A DNA stretch of 64,000 nucleotides from Betaproteobacteria bacterium HGW-Betaproteobacteria-11 (GTDB taxonomy: Bacteria; Pseudomonadota; Gammaproteobacteria; Burkholderiales; Rhodocyclaceae). Below the pieces are notes generated by a model. It did not search any database, was not told the origin of the DNA, and saw only the letters and a list, made by a program, of their open reading frames with translations. The number at the start of each line of letters is the position of its first letter. The first letter of the stretch is position 1. Made by a program: the position numbers and the translations under genes. Location of the stretch: assembly GCA_002842395.1 (NCBI GenBank), contig PHCV01000006.1, forward strand, positions 49,000-112,999, in the 5' to 3' direction. Shown piece by piece: positions 19,719 to 29,707 of the stretch.

Positions 19719-20583
19719 CGGCGGAAGCGGATAGTCTCACATAAATAGGGGCAAGGGCATCGTTCTGTGTAATTTCGAGCAAAGACTCGCGCGCCAGCTC
19801 CAGGACGGCCAGAAAACTGACCACCAGCCCTGCCGTGCCCAGCGTCAGGTCGAACAGCTGCTCGAAGACGACGAAATCCCGCCCGTCGAGCCGACGCAGG
19901 ATGATACTCATATGCTCGCGAACTGAAAGTTCTTCGCGCTGAATTCGGTGATGCTGATGCACTCGCGCCTGCTTGAGCAGCGTCAGCCAGGCCGCCTGCA
20001 GGTCATGAATGCTGACTTCGGGCTGGCGCTGTGCAACCTTGTCGGCAATCCACACCGTGATCCATTCGACATCGCGGCCAGCCTGCGGCAGCTCGTCCAG
20101 CCGCGCTGCGGCGGCCTTCATCCGTTCGTATTCGACCAACCGGCGAACCAGCTCGGCGCGAGGGTCTTCCGGTTCACCCTCCTCGGTCCTGGGCGGTCGC
20201 GGCAGGAGCAGGCGCGACTTGATCTCGATCAGCATCGCCGCCATCAGCAGATATTCGGCCGCCAGCTCGAGATTCCAGCTGCGCATGGCTTCGACATACC
20301 GGAGATACTGTGTCGTCAGCGGCGCCATCGGGATGTCGAGGATGTTGATGTTGGCGCGACGAATCAGATACAACAACAGATCGAGCGGGCCCTCGAACGA
20401 ATCGAGAATGATTTCCAGCGCATCGGGCGGAATGTAGAGATCGTGCGGCAATTCGGCCAGCAGCTCGCCATACACCTTCGGCTGGTGCGGCGCGGCCGCC
20501 GAGGAAGCTCCCGCCGCGACGCAAAATGTCGGCGCTGGCGAGACGGCGCCCTCGCGCTCCGGAATGACGGCCACGCCGATCAC
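19696..20583 (-). CDS. scpA: Segregation and condensation protein A
   Basis: The kleisin subunit of SMC-ScpAB. The core begins at IILDSFEGPLDLLLYLIRRANINILDIPM, followed by LELAAEYLLMAAMLIEIKSRLLLP, both diagnostic. I choose a GTG start at 20583 because it overlaps the trpS stop as GTGA, giving 295 residues; the frame stays open to 20655 inside trpS, which is less likely to be used. The N-terminal tail before the kleisin core contains a copy of the dispersed repeat, read here as SPAPTF. Confidence 0.92.
   Translation of the reverse strand: MIGVAVIPEREGAVSPAPTFCVAAGASSAAAPHQPKVYGELLAELPHDLYIPPDALEIILDSFEGPLDLLLYLIRRANINILDIPMAPLTTQYLRYVEAMRSWNLELAAEYLLMAAMLIEIKSRLLLPRPPRTEEGEPEDPRAELVRRLVEYERMKAAAARLDELPQAGRDVEWITVWIADKVAQRQPEVSIHDLQAAWLTLLKQARVHQHHRIQREELSVREHMSIILRRLDGRDFVVFEQLFDLTLGTAGLVVSFLAVLELARESLLEITQNDALAPIYVRLSASADAAVVHP
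20524..20548 (+). repeat. Dispersed GTCGGCGCTGGC repeat, copy 2
   Basis: Exact core at 20528-20539, followed by GAGACGGCG. It lies within the variable N-terminus of scpA, which reads it as Ser-Pro-Ala-Pro-Thr-Phe. Confidence 0.75.
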
Positions 20584-21782
20584 GAGTGGTCGAGTCCTAT
20601 CGCCTCGCGCACGTCGCGCATGGTCTCCTGCGCCAGCTTGCGCGCCTTCTCGCACCCGTCGGCAATGATGTTGGTCACCAGCTGCGGATCTTCTTCATAC
20701 ATCTTCGCTCGTTCGCGCATCGGTTCCTGTTCTTTCAGGATGGCCTCGATCACCGGCTGCTTGCACTCCAGGCAGCCGATGCCCGCGGACCGGCACCCAC
20801 TCCGCACCCAGTCCTTCACCTCGCCGGACGAGTAAATCTGGTGAAATTGCCAGACCGGACATTTTTCCGGATCGCCCGGATCGGTTCGCCGCATCCGCTG
20901 CGGATCGGTCTGCATGGTCCGGATTTTTTTGCCGATCGTCTCGGCATCCTCGCGCAGGGCGATGGTGTTGCCATAGGACTTGGACATTTTCTGGCCATCG
21001 AGCCCGGGCATGCGCGAAGCCTGGGTCAGCAGGGCCTCGGGCTCGACCAGGATCATCTTGCGCGTACCTTCCAGCCAGCCGAACAGTCGCTCGCGATCAC
21101 CGTGCGACAGGCTCTGCACTTCGTCGATCAGCGCGTGCGCCTGCTCCAGCGCATCCTCCTCGCCCTTCTCCTGAAAGCGGGTGCGCAGTTCTTCATAGAG
21201 ACGGGCACGTTTGGCGCCCAGCTTCTTCACCGACTCGCGCGCCTTGTCCTCGAAATTCGGCTCGCAGCCGTAGAGATGATTGAAACGACGCGCGATCTCG
21301 CGGGTGAACTCGATGTGCGGCACCTGATCCTCGCCCACCGGCACCCGGTTGGCGCGGTAGATCAGGATATCCGCGGCCTGCAGCAACGGGTAGCCGAGAA
21401 AGCCGTAGGTGGTCAAATCCTTGTGGGTCAGTTTTTCCTGCTGATCCTTGTAGGTCGGCACCCGTTCCAGCCAGGAGAGCGGCGTCATCATCGACAGCAA
21501 GAGGTGCAGCTCGGCATGCTCCGGGACTTTCGACTGGACGAAAATCGTCGCCTGCGACGGATCGACACCCGCAGCCAGCCAGTCGATGACCATGTCGCGG
21601 ACATTCCCGGTAATGGTGCCGGGCTCATCGTAGGCGGTGGTCAACGCATGCCAGTCGGCGACGAAGAACAGACAGGGATATTCGTGCTGCAGCCTGACCC
21701 AGTTGGCCAGCACCCCGTGGTAGTGACCCAGATGCAGGCGCCCGGTGGGGCGCATGCCGGAGAGAACTTTTTCCGCGTACAT
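20580..21782 (-). CDS. trpS: Tryptophanyl-tRNA synthetase
   Basis: A 400-residue class I synthetase. The HIGH-like motif is LHLGHYHG near the N-terminus, and the KMSKS motif is intact as GQKMSKSYGN. It is longer than the 334-residue E. coli enzyme because of an insertion in the middle and C-terminal half (PVWQFHQIYSSGE, CLECKQPV), a form found in many betaproteobacteria. It charges tRNA-Trp in the cytoplasm. It lies between the site-2 protease gene and scpA. Confidence 0.96.
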   Translation of the reverse strand: MYAEKVLSGMRPTGRLHLGHYHGVLANWVRLQHEYPCLFFVADWHALTTAYDEPGTITGNVRDMVIDWLAAGVDPSQATIFVQSKVPEHAELHLLLSMMTPLSWLERVPTYKDQQEKLTHKDLTTYGFLGYPLLQAADILIYRANRVPVGEDQVPHIEFTREIARRFNHLYGCEPNFEDKARESVKKLGAKRARLYEELRTRFQEKGEEDALEQAHALIDEVQSLSHGDRERLFGWLEGTRKMILVEPEALLTQASRMPGLDGQKMSKSYGNTIALREDAETIGKKIRTMQTDPQRMRRTDPGDPEKCPVWQFHQIYSSGEVKDWVRSGCRSAGIGCLECKQPVIEAILKEQEPMRERAKMYEEDPQLVTNIIADGCEKARKLAQETMRDVREAIGLDHS

Positions 21783-21783
21783 G

Positions 21784-22428
21784 TCAAAAACCGAAAAGAC
21801 CCAATAACAGAGAAAAATACAGGTTCAACAGCGGCTGCAAGATCTTGTCCAGAATGCCCAAAAACAGCAGTGCCAGCAAGATCGGGAACCCCCAGGGTTC
21901 CAGCCGGGCAAACCTCAAGGCGGCAGGCGCCGGCAACAGACTCACGGCAATCCGGCCGCCATCGAGCGGCGGCAACGGCAGCAGGTTGAGCAACATCAGC
22001 ACGCCGTTGATGCTGATCCCGACCCGGCACATTTCCTTCAGCGCATCGGAATACAAGGTTTCCTGCGCATCGACCACCAGCTTGAACACCAGGGTCCAGC
22101 CCAGCGCCATGAGCAGGTTGGCGGCCGGGCCGGCCACGGCAACCCAGAGCATGTCCTGCTTCGGGCGCCGCAGTTTACCGAAATCGACCGGCACCGGCTT
22201 GGCCCAGCCGAACATCATGCCTCCCGAAGAAAGCAGCAAGATCAGCGCCGGAACGAGGAAAGTGCCCACCGGATCGACATGGCGCAGCGGATTGAGGCTG
22301 ATGCGACCCAGCTTCCAGGCGGTCGGATCGCCGAAATACCGTGCCACATACCCATGCGCGGCTTCATGCAGGGTGATGGCGAAAATGACCGGGATGGCGG
22401 AAATCGCCAGCGTCTGTATGATGTTCAT
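21784..22428 (-). CDS. Site-2 protease family (M50) membrane metalloprotease
   Basis: A 214-residue membrane protein. The zinc-binding HEAAH motif is at residues 21-25 in a hydrophobic helix, and the second motif is LLPLPPLDGGRI. This short M50 type (YwhC/sll0862-like) cleaves within membranes, but its substrates are unknown. The start at 22428 is favoured by homology to the usual N-terminus; the frame is open back to 22482. It precedes trpS by one base. Confidence 0.88.
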   Translation of the reverse strand: MNIIQTLAISAIPVIFAITLHEAAHGYVARYFGDPTAWKLGRISLNPLRHVDPVGTFLVPALILLLSSGGMMFGWAKPVPVDFGKLRRPKQDMLWVAVAGPAANLLMALGWTLVFKLVVDAQETLYSDALKEMCRVGISINGVLMLLNLLPLPPLDGGRIAVSLLPAPAALRFARLEPWGFPILLALLFLGILDKILQPLLNLYFSLLLGLFGF

Positions 22429-22512
22429 GGAGTCGGTGGATTCTAGCAGACGCGCTGCCGGCGCCTTGGCGCGAGTGATCAAAATCTAAGGAAACGCTGA
22501 AAAGCCCGGCTT

Positions 22513-22618
22513 CGTCATTCCCGCGGTCTCGACACACCCGGGACTCCGCTTCGCGGCGGGCGAAGCGGGAATCCATGAAAATCAACGCGCTGGATACCCG
22601 CGTGAGCGGGCATGACGA
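22513..22618. repeat. Palindromic intergenic repeat element
   Basis: The element starts CGTCATTCCCGC and ends GCGGGCATGACG, which are inverted copies with one mismatch. An inner GCGGGAATCCAT lies halfway. Elements with CATTCCCGC...GCGGGAATCC ends are common small mobile or structural repeats in proteobacterial genomes. It occupies most of the gap between the YciO-like gene and the M50 protease gene. Confidence 0.75.
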
Positions 22619-22700
22619 CTTATTCAGCGGTCCCCTAACTTATGATGCGGGACACATCATCCCGATTCACGAAGATTGGCCAGCTCTTGGACACGAGGCG

Positions 22701-23327
22701 TTACGCCAGTCCCAGCGGCGCCAGCGGGCCGCGACCGGCGCGCACCAGTTCGGGCTGGTCGCTGGTAAGGTTGATCACGGTAGTCATTTCACGACCGCAC
22801 GGCCCGCAGTCGATCACCGCATCGAGCCTTTTCCCTAGCCGCTCGCGGATCGCCTCGGCATCGCACAGCGGCTCCTCCTCGCCGGGCAGGATCAACGTCG
22901 AACTGAGCAGCGGCTCGTCCAGTTCGGCGAGCAAGGCCAGTACCAGCGGGTGATCGGGGACGCGCAGGCCGATGGTCTTGCGCTTCGGATGCAGCACCCG
23001 GCGCGGCAGCTCCCGGCTGCCCTCGAGAATGAAGGTATAGCTGCCGGGAGTCAGCATCTTGAGCAGACGGAACTGCACGTTGCTGACCTGCGCGTACCTG
23101 GCGATTTCCGACAGATCGCGACACATCAGCGTGAAATGGTGCCGCTCGTCGACGTCGCGAATGGCACGGATGCGCTCGAGCAGCGGAGCATGGCCGGTGA
23201 CGCCGACCAGCGAATAGGCGGCATCGGTCGGCAACGCGACGAGTCCCCCGCTCTTGAGAATTTCCGCCGTCTGGCGAATCAGCCGGGGCTGCGGATGTTC
23301 GGGATGAATCTGGAAGATCTGCGCCAT
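22701..23327 (-). CDS. YciO/Sua5 family putative threonylcarbamoyl-AMP synthase
   Basis: A 208-residue protein with the YrdC/Sua5 fold. ILKSGGLVALPTDAAYSLV and PGSYTFILEG are characteristic. The family makes threonylcarbamoyl-AMP for tRNA t6A; the YciO branch is a paralogue with weaker activity and uncertain role. The sequence looks like the YciO branch (KRKTIGLRVPDHPLVLALL). It follows the PHP phosphoesterase gene by one base, as in many gammaproteobacteria and betaproteobacteria. Confidence 0.9.
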   Translation of the reverse strand: MAQIFQIHPEHPQPRLIRQTAEILKSGGLVALPTDAAYSLVGVTGHAPLLERIRAIRDVDERHHFTLMCRDLSEIARYAQVSNVQFRLLKMLTPGSYTFILEGSRELPRRVLHPKRKTIGLRVPDHPLVLALLAELDEPLLSSTLILPGEEEPLCDAEAIRERLGKRLDAVIDCGPCGREMTTVINLTSDQPELVRAGRGPLAPLGLA

Positions 23328-23328
23328 C

Positions 23329-24174
23329 TCAGGAAACCAGCCGCGTCCATACCGGGGTCAGGTCTTGCGGCAGATCCGGCAGACGCCCCAGATCGACCCA
23401 GCTTTCGCCCGGCCCGTGAAAGTCCGAGCCACGCGAGGCCAGAAAGCCGAACTCGCGGGCAATGCCGGCGTATTCGCGCACCTCGGCGGCATTCTGCGTG
23501 CCCGAGAGAACCTCGATGCCCTCCCCGCCCAGATCGCGGAAAGCGGCGAACAGTTCGCGGCGCTCGGCGGGCGTCAGCCGATAGCGCGCCGGATGGGCGA
23601 TCACCGCCGTGCCGCCCGCACCGACGATCCAGCCCACCGCCTCGGCCAGCGTCGCCCAGGCATGTTCGACGTAGCCCGGCTTGCCCTTGGCCAGCCAGTA
23701 GTCGAATACTTCCTTCATGTCACGGGCATGTCCCTGCTCGACGATGTAACGGGCAAAATGGGAACGGCTGACCAACGCCGGATTGCTGACATGGCGCAGT
23801 GCGCCTTCATAGGCGCCGTGAATGCCGACCTTGGCCAGCTCGGCGGCCATCCGCAGCGCCCGCGCATCGCGGCCGCTGCGCACCTGCGCAAGGCCCTGGA
23901 CAAGTACCGGATCAGCGGGGTCGATGCCCAAGCCGACGATATGCACGGTCTGGTCGTCACCCCAGGAGATCGAAATCTCCACGCCGTCGACGAAGCGCAG
24001 CCCGCATTCCCCCGCCGCGACACGTGCCTCGGCGAGGCCCGAAATCTCGTCGTGATCGGTCAGCGCCAGCAGTTCGACGCCGTTGGCCGCCGCGCGACGC
24101 ACCACCTCGGCCGGCGCAAGCAGCCCGTCGGAGCAGGTCGAATGGCAATGCAGATCGGCGTTGAGTGGTTTCAT
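23329..24174 (-). CDS. PHP domain phosphoesterase (RNase AM/YciV-like)
   Basis: A 281-residue PHP protein. Metal ligands appear as DLHCHSTCSDG at the N-terminus, LTDHDEISG, a central ISWGDDQTVHIVGLG, AVIAHPARY and the C-terminal GSDFHG. The E. coli relative (YciV, RNase AM) degrades RNA and short nucleotides 5' to 3' and matures rRNA 5' ends. It is divergent from rfbB and upstream of the YciO-like gene, with which it is probably cotranscribed. Confidence 0.88.
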   Translation of the reverse strand: MKPLNADLHCHSTCSDGLLAPAEVVRRAAANGVELLALTDHDEISGLAEARVAAGECGLRFVDGVEISISWGDDQTVHIVGLGIDPADPVLVQGLAQVRSGRDARALRMAAELAKVGIHGAYEGALRHVSNPALVSRSHFARYIVEQGHARDMKEVFDYWLAKGKPGYVEHAWATLAEAVGWIVGAGGTAVIAHPARYRLTPAERRELFAAFRDLGGEGIEVLSGTQNAAEVREYAGIAREFGFLASRGSDFHGPGESWVDLGRLPDLPQDLTPVWTRLVS

Positions 24175-24255
24175 GGCGCCATTCTAACCGCTCATCTCCG
24201 CGCGCCAGCCGCTCCCGGCGCCTTCGGCTGCCGGCCCTCGCATACAATGCCGGCC

Positions 24256-25322
<1,067 letters not shown>

Positions 25323-25326
<4 letters not shown>

Positions 25327-26240
25327 GCAAGAATCCCACCCGTCGCGGCCTGTTGCTCGCCGGCGGCAGCGGCAGCCGGCTCTATCCGGCCACGCTCGCC
25401 ATCTCCAAGCAGCTCCTCCCGGTGTATGACAAGCCAATGGTTTACTACGCGCTGTCGACCCTGATGCTGGCCGGCATCCGCGAAATCCTGCTGATCGCCA
25501 CACCCCAGGATCTGCCGCGTTTCCGGCAATTGCTCGGCGATGGCTGCGCCTGGGGCATCGCGCTTTCCTACGCGGCGCAGCCCGAACCGCGAGGCATCGC
25601 CGAGGCGCTCATCATCGGCCGCGAATTCATCGCCGGCCAACCCTGCGCACTGATCCTCGGCGACAACCTGTTCTATGGCCATGGCTTCGCCACCCGGTTG
25701 CAACAGGCCGCAAAACTCGGCGCTGGCGCCACGGCGTTCGCCTATGCGGTAAGCGACCCACAACGCTATGGCGTGATCGAATTCGACGACGCCGGCTGTG
25801 CCTCGGGCATCGAAGAAAAACCGGCCCATCCAAAATCGCGTTATGCCGTCACCGGCCTGTATTTCTACGATGCGGAAGTCTGCGACATTGCCGCCACGCT
25901 ACGGCCTTCGGCGCGCGGCGAGCTGGAAATCACCGAGATCAATCGCCACTATCTCGCGCGCGGCAGGCTCGCCGTCGAACTGCTCGGCCGGGGCCTGGCC
26001 TGGCTCGATACCGGCACCCCGGAAGCCTTGCTCGAAGCCAGCCAGTTCATCGCCGTGATCGAAAAGCGACAGGGACTGAAAATTGGTTGCCCCGAAGAAG
26101 TCGCCTGGCGCCTGGGCTGGATCGACGATGAGGCACTTCTGCGCCTGGCCGAGACACTTGGCGATGGAGCTTACGCCGGCTATCTGCGCGGGCTGCCCGC
26201 GGCCGGAGTACGCTGGATCCCCGGGAAGGCGACGGAATGA
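25323..26240 (+). CDS. rfbA: Glucose-1-phosphate thymidylyltransferase
   Basis: A 305-residue nucleotidyltransferase starting with GTG, overlapping the rfbB stop by four bases. The nucleotide-binding loop [13 protein letters not shown] is followed by the [14 protein letters not shown] motif. Later IEEKP and [14 protein letters not shown] are typical. It makes dTDP-glucose from glucose-1-phosphate and dTTP, the first step toward dTDP-rhamnose. A near copy of the dispersed repeat lies inside the gene. Confidence 0.95.
25712..25736 (+). repeat. Dispersed repeat, near copy (one core mismatch)
   Basis: CTCGGCGCTGGC at 25716-25727 differs from the core at one base. It is preceded by AAAA and followed after a short spacer by ACGGCG. 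It lies in rfbA and is read as Lys-Leu-Gly-Ala-Gly-Ala-Thr-Ala. Confidence 0.45.
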
Positions 26241-26779
26241 AACGCCTGGAAACCGCATTCACCGACGTGTGGCTGATCGAGCCGCGGATTTTCCGCGATG
26301 CGCGCGGCGAATCCTTCGAGGCCTGGAACCGGCGCCGCTTCGCCGAACTCGGCCTCGCTGCCGACTTCGTCCAGGACAACCACTCGCGCTCGGCGCGAAA
26401 CACGCTGCGCGGCCTGCACTACCAGCTCGATCCGCCACAGGGCAAGCTGGTGCGCGTCATCTCCGGCGAAATCTTCGATGTGGTGGTCGATCTGCGCCGC
26501 TCATCGCCCAGCTTCGGCCGCTGGCTCGGCGTCTCGCTCACCGCGGAGCAATCACGCCTGCTGTGGATCCCACCCGGCTTCGCCCATGGCTTCTGCGTCC
26601 TCTCGGAAAGCGCGGTGGTGCTCTACAAGGTCACCGCCTACTGGTCGCCAGCGAGCGAACGCTGCCTCGCCTGGAACGATCCGCGGCTTGCCATCACCTG
26701 GCCGCTCGACGGCCCGCCGATCCTCTCGGCCAGGGATGCCGCGGGCCTGCCCTTCGCCCGCTGCGAAACCTTCCCATGA
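26237..26779 (+). CDS. rfbC: dTDP-4-dehydrorhamnose 3,5-epimerase
   Basis: A 180-residue cupin-fold epimerase. The catalytic His61 lies in TLRGLHYQ, and [19 protein letters not shown] follows. It epimerises dTDP-4-keto-6-deoxyglucose at C3 and C5. The gene overlaps rfbA and rfbD by four bases at each end, so all four rhamnose genes are translationally coupled. Confidence 0.95.
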   Translation: MKRLETAFTDVWLIEPRIFRDARGESFEAWNRRRFAELGLAADFVQDNHSRSARNTLRGLHYQLDPPQGKLVRVISGEIFDVVVDLRRSSPSFGRWLGVSLTAEQSRLLWIPPGFAHGFCVLSESAVVLYKVTAYWSPASERCLAWNDPRLAITWPLDGPPILSARDAAGLPFARCETFP

Positions 26780-27657
26780 GGCTGGTGCTGCTCGGGGCAC
26801 ACGGCATGCTTGGCCGCGAGCTGGCCGGATGCCTCGCTCCGCTCGGCGAAGTCATCGCCCTCGGCCGCGCGGAATGTGACATCACCGATGCAGCGACCCT
26901 GACGGCGACGATCAACGAGACGCGCCCCGCGATCATCGTCAATGCCGCGGCCTACACCGCCGTCGATCGCGCCGAAAGCGAGGCAAAGACGGCCTTCGCC
27001 GTGAATGCCGAGGCTCCTGGCCGGCTCGCCGCACTGGCCCGTGAGCACGACGCCTTGCTGGTCCATTACTCCACCGACTATGTTTTTTCCGGCACGAAAG
27101 GCTTGCCCTACAGCGAAGACGATGCCCCCGCGCCGCTCTCCGTCTATGGCCAGAGCAAGCTCGGCGGAGAAGAAACGATCAAGCGCGGCGGCTGTCGCCA
27201 CCTGATTCTGCGCACCAGCGGGCTGTTCGCCGCGCATGGGAAAAACTTCGTAACCACCCTCCTGCGCCGCGCCAACGCGGGCGACACGCTCGAAGTCGTC
27301 GCCGACCAGCTCACCGCGCCCACCTCGGCCCGCCAACTGGCCGTGGCCACCGCCTGGCTGCTGGCGCGTGCCGAGCCACCGCGCGGCCTGTATCATCTCG
27401 CCGCCCGCGGGGCGACGAGCTGGCACGGTTTTGCCGAAGCGATCTGCGAGGAGGCGCTGCGCCTCGGTCTGCTGGCCCAAAAGCCGCAGATTCGCCGTCT
27501 CGCCAGCGCCGACTTTTTCGTGGCGTCGTACCCGGCCCGGCGGCCGGCCGATTCGCGGCTCGACTGCTCGTGCCTCGAAAAAGTCTGTGGCATCCGGCTG
27601 CCGCACTGGCGACAGGGCCTCGACGAATGCCTGACCGAACTTTCATCCACTGTGTAA
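26776..27657 (+). CDS. rfbD: dTDP-4-dehydrorhamnose reductase
   Basis: A 293-residue short-chain reductase. The NADPH-binding GAHGMLG is near the N-terminus, STDYVFSG follows, and YGQSK carries the catalytic Tyr and Lys. RRPADSRLDCS near the end is the usual C-terminal signature. It forms dTDP-L-rhamnose for surface polysaccharides. A copy of the dispersed repeat sits just before the C-terminal signature, read as Leu-Ala-Ser-Ala-Asp-Phe. Confidence 0.95.
   Translation: MRLVLLGAHGMLGRELAGCLAPLGEVIALGRAECDITDAATLTATINETRPAIIVNAAAYTAVDRAESEAKTAFAVNAEAPGRLAALAREHDALLVHYSTDYVFSGTKGLPYSEDDAPAPLSVYGQSKLGGEETIKRGGCRHLILRTSGLFAAHGKNFVTTLLRRANAGDTLEVVADQLTAPTSARQLAVATAWLLARAEPPRGLYHLAARGATSWHGFAEAICEEALRLGLLAQKPQIRRLASADFFVASYPARRPADSRLDCSCLEKVCGIRLPHWRQGLDECLTELSSTV
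27493..27517 (-). repeat. Dispersed GTCGGCGCTGGC repeat, copy 3
   Basis: Exact core on the minus strand at 27502-27513, preceded by AAAA and followed by GAGACGGCG. It lies inside rfbD. Confidence 0.75.
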
Positions 27658-27660
27658 ATC

Positions 27661-29625
27661 ATGGCGACACAAACCTACGACGAATCTTCCTTCCGTGTCC
27701 TCAAGGGTCTCGAACCGGTGCGCGAGCGGCCGGGAATGTACACCCGCACCGACTCGCCCGCGCACATCATCCAGGAAGTCATCGACAACGCCGCCGACGA
27801 AGCCCTCGGCGGCCATGCCAGGAACATCCAGGTGACGCTCCACCGCGATGGCTCGGTCAGCGTGGTGGATGATGGCCGCGGCATCCCGGTCGGCCTCCAC
27901 CCGGAAGAAAACGTGCCGGTGGTGGTGCTGGCATTCACCCGCCTGCATGCCGGCGGCAAGTTCGACAAGCGCACCGGCAACGCCGCCTATGCCTTCTCCG
28001 GCGGCCTGCACGGAGTCGGCGTGGCGGTCACCAATGCGCTGTCCACCCGGGTCGAGGTCGAGGTCCGGCGCGAAGGAAAAATCTGGCGGATCGCCTTTGC
28101 CGAAGGCGGCGAAGCCATCGGCCCGCTGCAGGAAGCCGGGCGCTGCGGCAAAGAGACCGGCACGCGCGTCACCGTCTGGCCCGATCCTCGCCATTTCGAC
28201 ACGCCGAAAGTGGCGCAGGCCGAAGTCGAGCGCCTCTTGCGTTCGAAAGCCGTACTCCTGCCGGGCGTGACGGTGACGCTGGAGACCGAGCAGGCCGACG
28301 GCACGACAAGCCGCAAGACCTGGAGCTATCCGCGGGGTCTGGCCGGATATCTCGAGGAACTCGCCGGCGGACTGGAACCGATCGCGCCACTTTATGCCGC
28401 CGAGAAATATGCCGACGCCGAACATGCCGAATTCGCCCCCGGCGAAGGTGCGGCCTGGGTGATCGGCTGGTATGCCGAGCCGGTCGGCAGTGAATCCTAT
28501 GTCAATCTGATTCCAACCGTGGTCGGCGGCACTCACGAGTCAGGGCTCAAGGCCGGTGTCTTCGAGGCGGTGAAGACCTTCATCGAGCAGCGCGCGCTCC
28601 TGCCGCGCGGCGTCAAGTTGCAGCAGGACGACGTGGTCGGCAGGATGGCCTTCATCCTCTCCGCCCGCCTGCTCGACCCGCAGTTCCAGGGTCAGGTGAA
28701 GGAAAAGCTCAACTCGCGCGAAGCGGTCAAGCTCGTCTCCAGCATGCTTCGCGATCCGTTCGAAATCTGGCTCAACCAGCATGTCGACGCCGGCCGGGCG
28801 ATCGCCGAACTGTCGATCCACCAGGCCTTGGCACGGCAAAAGAATGCGCAGAAGATCGAAAAACGCAAACAGTCGGGTGTCGCCGTGCTGCCCGGCAAGC
28901 TGACCGATTGCGAATCGACCGACCTGGCGGCCAATGAACTCTTTCTGGTCGAAGGCGACTCCGCCGGCGGCTCGGCCAAGATGGCGCGCAACAAGGAAAC
29001 CCAGGCCATCCTGCCCTTGCGCGGCAAGGTGCAGAACGCCTGGGAGATCGAGCCCGGCCGGTTGTTCGCCAACACCGAGATCCACGACATCGCCGTCGCC
29101 CTCGGCGTCGATCCACACGATTCCGTCGAGGCCGATCTCTCCGGCCTGCGCTATGGCAAGGTCATCATCATGTCGGATGCCGACGTCGATGGCGCCCATA
29201 TCCAGACGCTGCTGCTGACGCTGTTCTACCGCCACTTCCCGGCGCTGATCGCGCATGAACATGTGCATATCGCCCAGCCGCCGCTCTACCGCATCGACGT
29301 TCCCGCCAGTGGCAAGAAGCGTCCGCCGCGGCGGCTGTATGCGCTGGACGAAGGCGAACTGGCCGCCAGCAAGGATCGTCTGCGTCAGGAAGGCATCAGC
29401 GAATCGGCGATCGAGGTCGGCCGCTTCAAGGGTCTGGGCGAGATGAATCCCGAACAGCTGCGCGAAACCGCGATGGACCCGGCCACCCGCCGCGTGCTGC
29501 CGGTCGGCATCCGCACCGGCATCGATACCGCCGGCCTGTTCACCCTGCTGATGGGCAAGGGCGAAGCCGCCGCCCGTCGCCAGTGGATGGAAGAAAAAGG
29601 GCATCTGGTCGAGGCGGATATCTGA
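27661..29625 (+). CDS. parE: DNA topoisomerase IV subunit B
   Basis: A 654-residue type IIA topoisomerase ATPase subunit. GHKL motifs include EVIDNAADEA and VDDGRGIP. The TOPRIM domain has LVEGDSAGGSAKMARN, PLRGKVQNAWE and IIMSDADVDGAHI, where the Glu and the DxD bind magnesium. PLRGK rather than PLKGK and the length favour ParE over GyrB. It pairs with ParC, encoded about 7.6 kb downstream, to unlink daughter chromosomes. Confidence 0.95.
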   Translation: MATQTYDESSFRVLKGLEPVRERPGMYTRTDSPAHIIQEVIDNAADEALGGHARNIQVTLHRDGSVSVVDDGRGIPVGLHPEENVPVVVLAFTRLHAGGKFDKRTGNAAYAFSGGLHGVGVAVTNALSTRVEVEVRREGKIWRIAFAEGGEAIGPLQEAGRCGKETGTRVTVWPDPRHFDTPKVAQAEVERLLRSKAVLLPGVTVTLETEQADGTTSRKTWSYPRGLAGYLEELAGGLEPIAPLYAAEKYADAEHAEFAPGEGAAWVIGWYAEPVGSESYVNLIPTVVGGTHESGLKAGVFEAVKTFIEQRALLPRGVKLQQDDVVGRMAFILSARLLDPQFQGQVKEKLNSREAVKLVSSMLRDPFEIWLNQHVDAGRAIAELSIHQALARQKNAQKIEKRKQSGVAVLPGKLTDCESTDLAANELFLVEGDSAGGSAKMARNKETQAILPLRGKVQNAWEIEPGRLFANTEIHDIAVALGVDPHDSVEADLSGLRYGKVIIMSDADVDGAHIQTLLLTLFYRHFPALIAHEHVHIAQPPLYRIDVPASGKKRPPRRLYALDEGELAASKDRLRQEGISESAIEVGRFKGLGEMNPEQLRETAMDPATRRVLPVGIRTGIDTAGLFTLLMGKGEAAARRQWMEEKGHLVEADI

Positions 29626-29653
29626 AAACCGGGCTATCTTGAACGCCCTCGCA

Positions 29654-29678
29654 AAAAGTCGGCGCTGGCGAGGCGGCG
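29654..29678 (+). repeat. Dispersed GTCGGCGCTGGC repeat, copy 4
   Basis: Exact core at 29658-29669, preceded by AAAA and followed by GAGGCGGCG. This copy is intergenic, between parE and kup. Confidence 0.75.
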
Positions 29679-29707
29679 AAAAATGACAATTCCCCTATAA
29701 TCGTCTG

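Noticed and set aside
20584..20655. Longer N-terminus for scpA
   Set aside because: It would lie inside trpS in another frame; the GTG overlapping the trpS stop is a typical coupled start.
23365..24255. Longer N-terminus for rfbB
   Set aside because: The extension is antisense to the PHP phosphoesterase; the Rossmann motif starts right after the ATG at 24256.
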